From: Niveispirillum sp.
GTDB lineage: Bacteria > Pseudomonadota > Alphaproteobacteria > Azospirillales > Azospirillaceae
Reading direction: 5' to 3'
Assembly (NCBI RefSeq): GCF_017996735.1
Contig: NZ_JAGOGJ010000038.1
Location: 1-54,445 of the forward strand
Length of the DNA: 54,445 nt
The stretch's first letter is position 1, and every line of letters begins with the position of its first letter. Below the pieces are notes generated by a model, which was not told where the DNA came from, did not search any database, and saw only the letters and a list, made by a program, of their open reading frames with translations. Shown piece by piece: positions 6,560 through 15,238 of this stretch. The position numbers and the translations under genes are program-made.

Positions 6560-7755
6560 GCGACCTGCCCGATGACCTGAACCCCGCCACCTTGCTGGTG
6601 CATGGTGGCACCCGCCGCTCCCAGTTCGAGGAGACGAGCGAGGCGATCTTCCTTACCTCCGGCTTTGTCTATGGCAGTGCGGAAGCGGCGGAAGCCGCCT
6701 TCGTCAATGACGGTTCGCGCTTCGTCTATTCCCGGTTCCGCAACCCGACCGTGGCCATGTTCGAGGATCGGCTGGCCATCTATGAAGGGTTCCCGCGCTG
6801 CTTTGCCACCGCGTCGGGCATGGCGGCCGTGCATGCCGCCGTCTTCGGCCTGCTGAAGGCCGGCGACCGGCTGGTGGCCAGCCGCGCCCTGTTCGGCTCC
6901 TGCCTCTATATCGTGTCCGATCTGGCCAAGCGCTTCGGCATCGAAAGCGTGATCATCGACGGCACGAAGAATGAGGAATGGGAAAAGGCCCTGTCGGTCC
7001 CCACCAACCTGGTCTTCCTGGAAACCCCGTCCAACCCCTGCCTGGAAGTGGTCGACCTGGAACATGTGGTGCCGCTGGCGCACAAGGCCGGGGCCAAGGT
7101 GGTGGTGGACAATGTCTTCGCCACGCCTGTCCTGCAGAAGCCGCGCCAGTATGGCGTGGATGTCGTGGTCTATTCCGCGACCAAGCATATTGACGGCCAG
7201 GGCCGCTGCCTGGGCGGGGCCATCCTGTGCGATGACGAGGTTGCGGCCCAGATCGCACCCTTCCTGCGCCATACCGGCCCCGCGCTCAGCCCCTTCAACG
7301 CCTGGACCCTGCTGAAGGGTCTGGAAACCCTGGAGCTGCGCGTGAAGGCACAGTCGGCCAGCGCGCTGAAGGTCGCCACCTTCCTGGAAAGCCATCCGGC
7401 GGTGGAGCGTGTGCTCTATGCCGGGCTGGAAAGCCATCCGCAATATGCCCTGCTGAAGCGGCAGATGAAGGCCGGCAGCAACCTGATCTGCTTCCATCTG
7501 AAGCCGGTGAATGGCGATGCCAAGGCGGCAGCCTTCGCGGTGCTGAACGGGCTGCGCGTCGCCAAGATTTCCAACAATCTGGGCGATTCGAAGAGCCTCG
7601 CCACCCACCCGGCGACCACCACCCACCAGCGCCTGACCGACGCCGACCGCGCCATTGTCGGCATCGGCCCCGGCACCATCCGCCTGTCGGTGGGGCTGGA
7701 GGATGCGGACGACATCATCGCCGACCTGAAGCGCGGGCTGGATACGCTGGTGTAA
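6550..7755 (+). CDS. metZ: O-succinylhomoserine sulfhydrylase
   Basis: A 401-residue PLP enzyme of the Cys/Met metabolism family that makes homocysteine from O-succinylhomoserine and sulfide in the cytoplasm. Features: VYSRFRNPTVAMFEDRLA (phosphate and substrate contacts), the Tyr/Gly-rich segment ATASGMAAVHAA, DNVFATPVLQ, and the PLP lysine in YSATKHIDGQGR (Lys about 212). The C-terminal SNNLGDSKSLATHPATTTHQ contains the conserved LGDxxSLxxHPA substrate-binding loop. TSGFVYGSAEAAEAAF and the HIDGQGR variant fit MetZ rather than MetB or MetY. Start: ATG 6550 has GAAGGA upstream; ATG 6556 overlaps the leader-ORF stop and is equally likely. Expression should fall when SAM is abundant, through the upstream riboswitch. 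Confidence 0.9.
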   Translation: MAMSDLPDDLNPATLLVHGGTRRSQFEETSEAIFLTSGFVYGSAEAAEAAFVNDGSRFVYSRFRNPTVAMFEDRLAIYEGFPRCFATASGMAAVHAAVFGLLKAGDRLVASRALFGSCLYIVSDLAKRFGIESVIIDGTKNEEWEKALSVPTNLVFLETPSNPCLEVVDLEHVVPLAHKAGAKVVVDNVFATPVLQKPRQYGVDVVVYSATKHIDGQGRCLGGAILCDDEVAAQIAPFLRHTGPALSPFNAWTLLKGLETLELRVKAQSASALKVATFLESHPAVERVLYAGLESHPQYALLKRQMKAGSNLICFHLKPVNGDAKAAAFAVLNGLRVAKISNNLGDSKSLATHPATTTHQRLTDADRAIVGIGPGTIRLSVGLEDADDIIADLKRGLDTLV

Positions 7756-7782
7756 CGGGGAGCATACCGGCCGCCGTCGCCC

Positions 7783-7935
7783 CCCTCACCCTCCCAAACG
7801 CTGGCGCATTCGGGCCCCTCCCTCTCCCGCCAAGCGGGCGAGGGAGGAAACGATCTGTGCCCGACATTCCGCCCCTCTCCCACGAAGGTGGGAGAGGGAG
7901 GGGCCCAGGCCTGCCAAGGCCTGGGAGGGTGAGGG
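7783..7935. repeat. Nested inverted-repeat element
   Basis: The non-coding stretch 7756-8111 between metZ and ileS is filled by a palindromic element. Outer arms: CCCTCACCCTCCCA (7783-7796) and TGGGAGGGTGAGGG (7922-7935), 14 bp perfect. Inner arms: GGGCCCCTCCCTCTCCC (7812-7828) and GGGAGAGGGAGGGGCCC (7890-7906), 17 bp perfect. Between them are two small hairpins (CCCGCCAAGCGGG and CTCTCCCACGAAGGTGGGAGAG). The composition resembles dispersed REP-like elements of GC-rich proteobacteria. No second copy occurs in this window. It may also act as the terminator after metZ. Confidence 0.7.
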
Positions 7936-8111
7936 AGCGACGGTGTCGGAACGGGCACCCCCACCCGACCCGGCAACCCACCGGGCAGGCAGGCGTGCCT
8001 TGCGCGCCGCCATTCTGGACAGGGCTTTCCTGGATCGTTACATGAAAGGTTCCCAAGGGTGCGGATGGTGATCCGCGCCCTGTTCGGGCATTGCCAACGA
8101 GATGGTGTCCC

Positions 8112-11100
8112 ATGACCGCGTCCACTGAAACCTTCCAGCCCTATCCCGCCGCCGAGCCCAATCCGGATTTCCCCCGGATCGAGGAAGAGGTGCAGCGGAT
8201 TTGGAAGGAGAACGCGGTTTTCCAGAAGTCGGTGGATTTCCGCCCGCTGGAAAAGGACGGCAAGCACAACGAATTCGTGTTTTACGATGGCCCGCCGTTC
8301 GCCAACGGCCTGCCGCACTATGGCCATCTGGTCACGGGCTTCGTGAAGGATCTGGTGCCGCGGTATCAGACCATGAAGGGCCGCAAGGTCGAACGCCGTT
8401 TCGGATGGGACTGCCACGGCCTGCCGGCAGAGCTGCAGTCAGAGAAGGAACTGGGCGTTTCCGGGCGTCACGACATCCTGAAATACGGGATCGACAAGTT
8501 CAACGCCCACTGCCAGGTGTCGGTGCTGCGCTTCACCCAGGAATGGGAATATTACGTCACGCGCCAGGGCCGCTGGGTCGATTTCCAGAATGATTACAAG
8601 ACCATGGACATCTCGTTCATGGAAAGCGTGATGTGGGCCTTCAAGCAGCTCTGGGACAAGGGGCTGGTCTATGAGGGCTATCGCGTTGTGCCCTATAGCT
8701 GGGCCGTGGAATCGCCGCTGTCCAATTTCGAGACCCGCCTGGATAATTCCTACCGCGAACGCCAGGACCCGGCCCTGACGGTCCGTTTCCGCCTGGACCC
8801 GCGTGACGGCGATGCCGGCGCGCTCGACATTCTGGCCTGGACGACCACGCCCTGGACCCTGCCGTCCAACCTGGCTTTGGCGGTCGGTCCGGAGATCGAC
8901 TATGCCGTCATGCGCAAGGGCGATGACCGGCTGATCCTGGCTACCAGCGCCATCGGCAAATACGCCAAGGAACTGGAAGGGTACGAGCAGGAAAGCACGC
9001 TGTCCGCCGAGGACCTGCGCGGCCGCACCTATGAGCCGATCTTCCCCTATTTCAAGGGGTTGGAGAAGGCACACCAGATCCTGGTGGCGGACTTCGTCAC
9101 CACGGGCGATGGTGTCGGCATCGTCCATATGGCGCCCGGCTTCGGTGAAGACGACTTGGCCGTCTGCAAGGCCCACGGCCTGCCCGTGAAGGTGCCGGTG
9201 GATGTGGCCGGCAATTTCACGGCGGAAGTGTCCGACTATGTCGGCCTGAACGTGATCGAGGCCAACAAGCCCATCATCCAGGACCTGAAGGCGCGCGGCG
9301 TCGTGCTGCGGCATGAGACGTACCTGCACAATTACCCGCATTGCTGGCGCACCGATCAGCCGCTGATCTACAAGGCGGTGAATAGCTGGTACGTGGAGGT
9401 TTCCAAGTTCAAGGACCGGATGGTCGAGCTTAACCAGCAGCAGATCAACTGGATCCCCGGCCATGTGAAGGACGGCTCCTTCGGCAACTGGCTGGCCAAT
9501 GCCCGCGACTGGAACATCTCCCGCAACCGCTTCTGGGGCTCGCCCATCCCGGTCTGGCGCAGCGATGATCCCCGCTATCCGCGCATCGACGTCTATGGCT
9601 CGATCGAAGAACTGGAGCGGGATTTCGGGGTGAAGGTCACCGACCTGCACCGCCCCGCCATTGACCATCTGGTCCGCCCCAACCCCGACGATCCGACCGG
9701 CCAGTCGATGATGCGCCGCGTGGAAGATGTGCTGGATTGCTGGTTCGAAAGCGGCTCCATGCCGTTCGCGCAGCAGCATTACCCGTTCGAGAACAAGGAA
9801 CGATTCGAAGCCGCCTTTCCCGCCGATTTCATCGTCGAATATGTGGCCCAGACCCGCGGCTGGTTCTACACGCTGATGGTGCTGTCCACGGCCCTCTTCG
9901 ATTGCGCGCCCTTCCGCAACGTCATCTGCCATGGCGTCGTGCTGGACGAGGATAAGCAGAAGCTGTCCAAGCGTCTGCGCAACTATCCCGACCCGGTGGA
10001 GGTGCTGAACAACCAGGGTGCCGACGCGCTGCGCTGGTATCTGGTGTCCAGCCCCCTGATGGTGGGTGGCGATCTGGCCATGCCCAAGGATGCGCGCGGC
10101 ATCGCGCAGGCCCTGCGCCAGGGTGTGCTGCCGCTGTGGAACGCCTACAGCTTCTTCACGCTCTACGCCAATATCGATCAGGTGAAGGGGCAGATCCGCG
10201 CCGATCAGAAGGGTCTGCTGGACCGCTACATCCTGGCCAAGACGCGCGAACTGGTGGAAGGCATCGAAGGGCGCATGGACGCCTACGACCTGCCCGGCGC
10301 CTACGCCATCATCACCGGCTATTACGACGCGCTGAACAACTGGTTCATCCGCCGCTCCCGTTCCCGCTTCTGGCGCGAGGCCGGGGAGGGCGATGGTCAG
10401 GACAAGCGTGATGCCTATGACACGCTCTATACCTGTCTGGTGACGGCGACCAAGGCGCTGGCCCCCCTGCTGCCGCATGTAACGGAGCGGATTTATACCG
10501 CCCTGACCGGTGAGGCATCGGTGCATCTGGCCGATTGGCCAGACGTGTCCTACCTGCCATCCGATCACGATCTGACCAGCCAGATCGACCTTGTCCGGGA
10601 GATCTGCGCGTCGGCCATGTCGCTGCGTGAGGCCAAGAAGCTGCGCATCCGCCTGCCGCTGCGCACCCTGACCATCGTCCACCCCGATGCCGACCGGCTG
10701 AAGGGCCAGTTCGATACCGTGCTGGGCGCGCTGGTGGCCGACGAGGTGAATGTGAAGCAGGTGGTGGTGTCGTCCGACATCAGCCTGGTCGGCACCCGTC
10801 AGTTGGCCGTGAATGCCGCTGTCGTCGGTCCCAAGGTGGGGCCGAAGATGAAGGAGGTCATGGCGGCCAGCAAGCAGGGCAAGTGGAGCGACAAGGGCGA
10901 CGGCACCGTCGAACTGGCCGGTGTGGTGCTGGAAGCGGGTGATTTCGACATCCGCATCCAGGCCAAGGAAGGCACCCACGCCGCCCGCTTTGCCGGCGGC
11001 AAGGGCGTGGTTGTGCTGGACGTCACCGTGGATGCTGAACTGGAAGCCGAAGGCTGGGCCCGCGACTTCGTGCGTGCGGTGCAGTCGACGCGTAAGGATA

Positions 11101-11303
11101 GCGGCTTCCAGGTCACCGACCGCATCACGATCACGGCCCAGGTGCCGGACAATATTGCCGGTGCGTTGACCACGCATGCCGAGACGATCAAGCGCGAGAC
11201 GCTGGCTCTGTCGCTGACGGTGAACCCGGCGGCCCTGCCCGATGGGGCGGTGTCGGTGGACCTGTCGGGCACGTCGGTGTCGTTGGTGCTGACCAAGGCC
11301 TGA
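8112..11303 (+). CDS. ileS: Isoleucyl-tRNA synthetase, eukaryote-like type
   Basis: A 1063-residue class I aminoacyl-tRNA synthetase that charges tRNA-Ile. The N-terminal Rossmann fold has FYDGPPFANGLPHYGHLVTG with the HIGH box as HYGH (residues 69-72). The editing domain follows (WTTTPWTLPSNLAL), then WYVEVSKFKDRM and WNISRNRFWGSPIPVW, and the KMSKS box is KLSKR in QKLSKRLRNYPDP (about 617). KLSKRLRNYPDP and the tRNA-binding C-terminal region are typical of the IleRS2 group, which includes eukaryotic cytosolic enzymes and mupirocin-insensitive bacterial ones. The lack of the C-terminal zinc-finger signature agrees. The ATG at 8112 is preferred over TTG at 8091 because MTASTETFQPYP is family-like. 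It is not linked to lspA, where the common bacterial ileS often sits. Confidence 0.9.
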   Translation: MTASTETFQPYPAAEPNPDFPRIEEEVQRIWKENAVFQKSVDFRPLEKDGKHNEFVFYDGPPFANGLPHYGHLVTGFVKDLVPRYQTMKGRKVERRFGWDCHGLPAELQSEKELGVSGRHDILKYGIDKFNAHCQVSVLRFTQEWEYYVTRQGRWVDFQNDYKTMDISFMESVMWAFKQLWDKGLVYEGYRVVPYSWAVESPLSNFETRLDNSYRERQDPALTVRFRLDPRDGDAGALDILAWTTTPWTLPSNLALAVGPEIDYAVMRKGDDRLILATSAIGKYAKELEGYEQESTLSAEDLRGRTYEPIFPYFKGLEKAHQILVADFVTTGDGVGIVHMAPGFGEDDLAVCKAHGLPVKVPVDVAGNFTAEVSDYVGLNVIEANKPIIQDLKARGVVLRHETYLHNYPHCWRTDQPLIYKAVNSWYVEVSKFKDRMVELNQQQINWIPGHVKDGSFGNWLANARDWNISRNRFWGSPIPVWRSDDPRYPRIDVYGSIEELERDFGVKVTDLHRPAIDHLVRPNPDDPTGQSMMRRVEDVLDCWFESGSMPFAQQHYPFENKERFEAAFPADFIVEYVAQTRGWFYTLMVLSTALFDCAPFRNVICHGVVLDEDKQKLSKRLRNYPDPVEVLNNQGADALRWYLVSSPLMVGGDLAMPKDARGIAQALRQGVLPLWNAYSFFTLYANIDQVKGQIRADQKGLLDRYILAKTRELVEGIEGRMDAYDLPGAYAIITGYYDALNNWFIRRSRSRFWREAGEGDGQDKRDAYDTLYTCLVTATKALAPLLPHVTERIYTALTGEASVHLADWPDVSYLPSDHDLTSQIDLVREICASAMSLREAKKLRIRLPLRTLTIVHPDADRLKGQFDTVLGALVADEVNVKQVVVSSDISLVGTRQLAVNAAVVGPKVGPKMKEVMAASKQGKWSDKGDGTVELAGVVLEAGDFDIRIQAKEGTHAARFAGGKGVVVLDVTVDAELEAEGWARDFVRAVQSTRKDSGFQVTDRITITAQVPDNIAGALTTHAETIKRETLALSLTVNPAALPDGAVSVDLSGTSVSLVLTKA

Positions 11304-11311
11304 TCCCGGCC

Positions 11312-11340
11312 ACCTGCGGGGACGCTGCGTCCCCGCAGGT
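11312..11340. terminator. Strong hairpin between convergent ileS and ynfA-like genes
   Basis: ACCTGCGGGGAC (11312-11323) and GTCCCCGCAGGT (11329-11340) form a perfect 12-bp stem with a five-base loop, nine bases after the ileS stop. No T-run follows in either direction. It is placed to serve both convergent genes. Confidence 0.6.
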
Positions 11341-11348
11341 GATGCCTG

Positions 11349-11681
11349 TCAGCTTGCCCGGGGGGCCCATAATATGGTCGCAGCCCCGATCAGGCAGAGC
11401 GCGGCCCCGGTGATGTCCCAGCGGTCGGGCCGCTGCCCCTCCACCAGCCACAGCCAGGCCAGCGAGGTGGCGATATAGACCCCGCCATAGGCGGCATAGG
11501 CGCGGCCCGCCGCATCGGCGGGCACGCGGGTCAGGACACAGGCGAACAGGGCCAGGCTGGCCATGCCGGGAACCAGCCACAGGGCCGACCGCCCTTCGCG
11601 CATCCAGGCCCAGAAGGCAAAGCAGCCGGCGATTTCCGCCAGCGCCGCGACGATGTACAGAAGGACGGTGCCGCCCGCCAC
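11349..11681 (-). CDS. UPF0060 (YnfA-like) small membrane protein
   Basis: A 110-residue inner-membrane protein with four predicted helices, of the YnfA/UPF0060 family, which belongs to the small multidrug resistance superfamily. Visible signatures: [20 protein letters not shown] at the N terminus, the loop [20 protein letters not shown], and the C-terminal [21 protein letters not shown]. The AAYGG(V/I)YI motif is diagnostic. Family members have been proposed to be drug or small-cation transporters, but no substrate is known here. It is read together with prmA: the end of prmA and the start of this gene are close (6 bases) on the same strand, so co-transcription is likely. Confidence 0.85.
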   Translation of the reverse strand: MAGGTVLLYIVAALAEIAGCFAFWAWMREGRSALWLVPGMASLALFACVLTRVPADAAGRAYAAYGGVYIATSLAWLWLVEGQRPDRWDITGAALCLIGAATILWAPRAS

Positions 11682-11687
11682 GCGGCC

Positions 11688-12566
11688 TCAGCCCTTTTTC
11701 ATCACCAGGGTAGACCAGTCGCCCAGACGGTAGCGCTTGATCAGGCGCAGGCCCTGGGCGCGGTGGGCGTTGATGACCAGCGGTTCCTGACGGTGCAGCA
11801 GGCCCGACAGGATACAGATGCCGCCCGGCATCAGATATTTGTCCAGGTCCGGCGACATCCGGGCCAGCGGACGGGCCAGGATGTTGGCGACGATCATGTC
11901 GAACTTGCCATGGCGGCGCACCGCCTCGGCGGCATAGCCGTTGGCGGCGTGCAGCTTCACCAGCTTGTGTACGCGGTTCAGGCGGGCATTCTCCGTCGCG
12001 ATCTCGATCGACAGCTTGTCGATATCGACGCCGACCACCGGCTTGTGCGCCAGCTTGGCGATGGCAAACGCCAGGATGCCCGACCCGCAACCCATGTCGA
12101 GCGCGTTGCGGAAGCTGTTGCGCCCGCGCTGCGCGAATTCGGAAATGGCGCGCAGGCAGCCCTGCGTTGTCGCATGCTCACCCGACCCGAAGGCCATGGC
12201 GGCTTCGATCTGCAGGCCCAGCTTGCCCTTGGGCACGGGCTTCTTGTGGTGGCTGCCATGGATGAAGAAGCGCCCGGCCTCGATCGGCGGGAAGGACAGA
12301 TAGGTCTTGGTCACCCAGTCGATGGGGGCCAGCGGTTCCTTGGTCAGTTCCGGTTCCGCGATGCCATGGGCGGCGGCCAGCACGGCCAGCTTCAACCCGA
12401 TGCGGCTGGTGTCGGGTTCATTGTAGGAGGTGCATTCGATCAGCCACTGGCCGCCCTCCTGCAACTCGAATGTGGAGACGGCATCGACATGCGGCTCCAC
12501 AATATCGGCGAAAACGGGAACCAGCGCCTCCGGCACCTCAAACGCGACACGCCACATCGGCTGCAT
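11688..12566 (-). CDS. prmA: Ribosomal protein L11 methyltransferase (PrmA-like)
   Basis: A 292-residue SAM-dependent methyltransferase that would trimethylate ribosomal protein L11. The N-terminal substrate-recognition domain (about 1-120) is divergent, as is usual in alphaproteobacteria. The catalytic domain carries AFGSGEHATTQGCL (the PrmA AFGTGxHxTT motif), then LDMGCGSGILAFAIAKL (motif I), VGVDIDKLSIEIATEN (motif II), and FDMIVANILARPLARM with the NILA motif that separates PrmA from other methyltransferases. The ATG at 12566 has GGAGAG upstream and begins the conserved MQPMWRVAFEV; the open frame further upstream is not family-like. It is divergent from the TonB receptor gene across a 292-base spacer in which I see no other gene. 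Confidence 0.85.
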   Translation of the reverse strand: MQPMWRVAFEVPEALVPVFADIVEPHVDAVSTFELQEGGQWLIECTSYNEPDTSRIGLKLAVLAAAHGIAEPELTKEPLAPIDWVTKTYLSFPPIEAGRFFIHGSHHKKPVPKGKLGLQIEAAMAFGSGEHATTQGCLRAISEFAQRGRNSFRNALDMGCGSGILAFAIAKLAHKPVVGVDIDKLSIEIATENARLNRVHKLVKLHAANGYAAEAVRRHGKFDMIVANILARPLARMSPDLDKYLMPGGICILSGLLHRQEPLVINAHRAQGLRLIKRYRLGDWSTLVMKKG

Positions 12567-12858
12567 GGAACTCTCCGCCCTTCGATCCGTCACAAACCAA
12601 ACCAGTCGGAACTTTCTAGTAGCAAGGCGGCAACCCGGCAATGGCCCTTTGCGGCGGGGACATCTGCGGTAAATAAGGGCGTTTCCAGGTGAGATACCTT
12701 CCGTAAGGGAAGGAGCATGTGGCGCCGGGGTGTTTCGCAACCGCGAAACACAACCATCATCGCTTCGACGGAAACACGTCAAATCATTGAAATATAACAA
12801 TGGTATCCGCCCATTGTGCGCCGCGGCAACCAAGCCGGCGGCCAAAGGGATGCCCATA

Positions 12859-15105
12859 ATGAACCATCGTCAGCTTGTCCTGGGGACGGCGCTTGCCACC
12901 CTGTTCGCCGTTTCCCCCACGCTCGCGCAGACCACCGAACTGGCCGAGGCGTCGCCCCTGCTGGAAGAGATCATCGTTTACGGACGGGGCGAGGCGCGGC
13001 AGGTGCAGGGCGTGACCGCCGCTGCCATCGCGCTGGAAGCGCCGGGCACCAGCCCGCTGAAGGCCATCGAGAACCTGCCCGGCGTCAGTTTCCAGTCGGC
13101 CGATCCGTTCGGCAATTATGAATGGTCGGCCCGCATCACCATCCGTGGCTTCAACCAGAACCAGCTTGGCTTCACGCTGGATGGGGTGCCGCTGGGCGAC
13201 ATGTCCTATGGCAACCATAACGGCCTGCACATCTCCCGCGCCATCAGCAGCGAGAATGTGGGCGAGGTGACGGTGGCCCAGGGGGCGGGTTCGCTGTCCA
13301 CCGCATCGACCAGCAATCTGGGCGGCACGGTGCAGTTCACCTCGCACAAGCCCGCCAAGGAGGCCGGCGCCTTCGTGTCCGGCATGTTCGGCAGCGAGAA
13401 TACGGGCCGTGGCTTCGTGCGGCTGGAAACGGGTGAACTGAGCACGGGCACCGCTGCCTATATCAGCTATACCCGCCAAAACGCCGACAAGTGGAAGGGC
13501 GACGGCATCCAGAAGCAGGATCAGGCCAATTTCAAGGTTGTGCAGACGGTCGGCGAGGGCGAGATCAGCGCCTGGCTGAACTGGTCCGACCGCCGCGAGA
13601 ACGACTACCAGGACCTGTCCTTGGCCATGATCGACCGGCTTGGGTACGACTGGGACAATTTCGCCAAGGACTGGGCCACGGCCCTGCGCGTGGCCGATAT
13701 CTATAACGGTCTGGCCACCGGCCCGTTCCCCGGCAAGATCCAGACCGTGGATGATGCCTATTACGATGCCGCCGGCCTGCGCAAGGACACGCTGGGCGCC
13801 GTCAATTTCACCTATCCGCTGACCGACAGCCTGAAGCTGGACGTCACCGGCTATGGCCACCAGAATGACGGTCAGGGCCTGTGGTTCACGCCCTATACGC
13901 CCACGCCGGGCGGGGCGCCCATGTCCATCCGCACCACCGAATACAGCATCGAACGGTTCGGCGGCATCGGGCAACTGACGGCGGAGATCGGTGACCACAC
14001 GGTCAGCGGCGGCTTCTGGTTCGAGGATAACGACTTCAACCAGGCCCGTCGTTTCTATGGCCTGAACCGCGCCTCGCCCGGCCGCTCCTCCACCCAGTTC
14101 CAGACGGGGCCGATGGCCACGCAATGGGAATATGACTTCACCACCAAGACCACGCAGTTCAACCTCTCGGACGCCTGGAAAGTCACCGACCAGTTGACGG
14201 TCAATGCCGGCTTCAAGTCGGTCAAGGTCGAGAATGAGGGCGCCACCGTGGTCGGCGCGGTCAAGAACGGTACGATCACGGCCAAGGACAATTTCCTGCC
14301 CCAGGCCGGTTTTGTCTATGAAATCAATGATGAACATCAGGTCTTCGGCTCCTATGCCGAGAATATGCGCGCCTTCGAATCGTCGGGCACCGGTGGACCG
14401 TTCAGCACCACGAAGGACGCCTTCGACAAGATCAAGGATGGGCTGAAGCCGGAAAATTCCCGCACCTTCGAACTGGGCTGGCGCTTCCGCGTCGACGGGT
14501 TCCAGGGCTCGGTGGCCGCCTATGATGTGCAGTTCGACGACCGTCTGCTGACGGTCACCGTCGGCTCGGGCATCCAGGGTCTGCCGCCGTCTTTGCAGAA
14601 TGTCGGCGGTGTTTCCACCCGTGGCATCGAGGCCGCCGGCACTTACAAGGTGACGGACGACCTGTCGCTGTTTGGCTCCTACACCTACAATGACAGTTCC
14701 TATGACGATAACGTCCTGGACGGCGCCAACGTGGTTGCGACCAAGGACAAGACCGTCGTCAACTCGCCCAAGCATCTGCTGAAGGGCGAGGTCAGCTACG
14801 ATGATGGCAACCTGTTCGGCACCTTGGGGGCCAACTACACCTCCAAGCGCTACTACACCTATCTGAATGACGGTTCCGTCGATGCCTATACGCTGGTGGA
14901 AGCCAGCGTCGGCTACCGGTTCGAGGGCAGCGACTGGCTGGAAGGGACGGAGCTGCAGGCCAACGTCACCAACCTGTTCGACAAGAAATATGTCTCGACC
15001 ATCGGCTCCAACGGCTTCGTCAACAGCGATCCGACCGGGGCCGCGCAGACCCTGCTGGCCGGCGCGCCGCGTCAGTTCTTCGTCTCGCTGAAGAAGCAGT
15101 TTTAA
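12859..15105 (+). CDS. TonB-dependent outer-membrane receptor
   Basis: A 748-residue receptor for high-affinity uptake energised by TonB-ExbBD. The signal peptide (MNHRQLVLGTALATLFAVSPTLAQ) is followed by a TonB-box-like segment (LLEEIIVYGRGEARQ) and the plug domain with LKAIENLPGVSFQSADPFG, ITIRGFNQNQLGFTLDGVPLG and VAQGAGSLSTASTSNLGGTV. The beta-barrel follows and ends ALSV-type with QFFVSLKKQF, a C-terminal Phe. GFTLDGVPLGDMSYGNHNG is typical of receptors related to the FecA/siderophore group, but the ligand is unknown. The ATG at 12859 has AAAGGG upstream. The next gene is a Tat-exported PhoD-like phosphatase on the same strand, which may hint at phosphorylated ligands; the hairpins between them suggest separate transcripts. 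Confidence 0.85.
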   Translation: MNHRQLVLGTALATLFAVSPTLAQTTELAEASPLLEEIIVYGRGEARQVQGVTAAAIALEAPGTSPLKAIENLPGVSFQSADPFGNYEWSARITIRGFNQNQLGFTLDGVPLGDMSYGNHNGLHISRAISSENVGEVTVAQGAGSLSTASTSNLGGTVQFTSHKPAKEAGAFVSGMFGSENTGRGFVRLETGELSTGTAAYISYTRQNADKWKGDGIQKQDQANFKVVQTVGEGEISAWLNWSDRRENDYQDLSLAMIDRLGYDWDNFAKDWATALRVADIYNGLATGPFPGKIQTVDDAYYDAAGLRKDTLGAVNFTYPLTDSLKLDVTGYGHQNDGQGLWFTPYTPTPGGAPMSIRTTEYSIERFGGIGQLTAEIGDHTVSGGFWFEDNDFNQARRFYGLNRASPGRSSTQFQTGPMATQWEYDFTTKTTQFNLSDAWKVTDQLTVNAGFKSVKVENEGATVVGAVKNGTITAKDNFLPQAGFVYEINDEHQVFGSYAENMRAFESSGTGGPFSTTKDAFDKIKDGLKPENSRTFELGWRFRVDGFQGSVAAYDVQFDDRLLTVTVGSGIQGLPPSLQNVGGVSTRGIEAAGTYKVTDDLSLFGSYTYNDSSYDDNVLDGANVVATKDKTVVNSPKHLLKGEVSYDDGNLFGTLGANYTSKRYYTYLNDGSVDAYTLVEASVGYRFEGSDWLEGTELQANVTNLFDKKYVSTIGSNGFVNSDPTGAAQTLLAGAPRQFFVSLKKQF

Positions 15106-15128
15106 GTTTTCGACGTCCGCCCTCTCAA

Positions 15129-15156
15129 CGTCATTCCCGCCTGTGCGGGAATGACG
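15129..15156. repeat. Single REP-like hairpin
   Basis: CGTCATTCCCGC (15129-15140), loop CTGT, GCGGGAATGACG (15145-15156): a perfect 12-bp stem. It shares the CGTCATYCCCGC core with the larger repeat elements near 20839, 21269 and 41979, and so is a solitary copy of the same repeat family. It sits 24 bases after the receptor gene stop and may help 3'-end formation. Confidence 0.7.
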
Positions 15157-15195
15157 GGGGGGAGCGTCATCATCTCTTTTCCCCTTTCTGAAACT

Positions 15196-15218
15196 GGGGC
15201 GGGCCGCCGGTCCGCCCC
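15196..15218 (+). terminator. Candidate intrinsic terminator after the TonB receptor gene
   Basis: GGGGCGG (15196-15202) pairs with CCGCCCC (15212-15218), and TTCTTTC follows. It lies just 20 bases before the next ATG, so it could also act as an attenuator for the phosphatase gene. Confidence 0.4.
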
Positions 15219-15238
15219 TTCTTTCGTCCGGAGGCCCC

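Noticed and set aside
8439..11177. 912-codon minus-strand open frame inside ileS
   Set aside because: Fully antisense to a conserved synthetase; composition (His, Gly, Gln-rich) is that of a complementary-strand artefact.
12567..12858. Riboswitch or Fur box before the TonB receptor gene
   Set aside because: No conserved aptamer or Fur-type palindrome was recognised.
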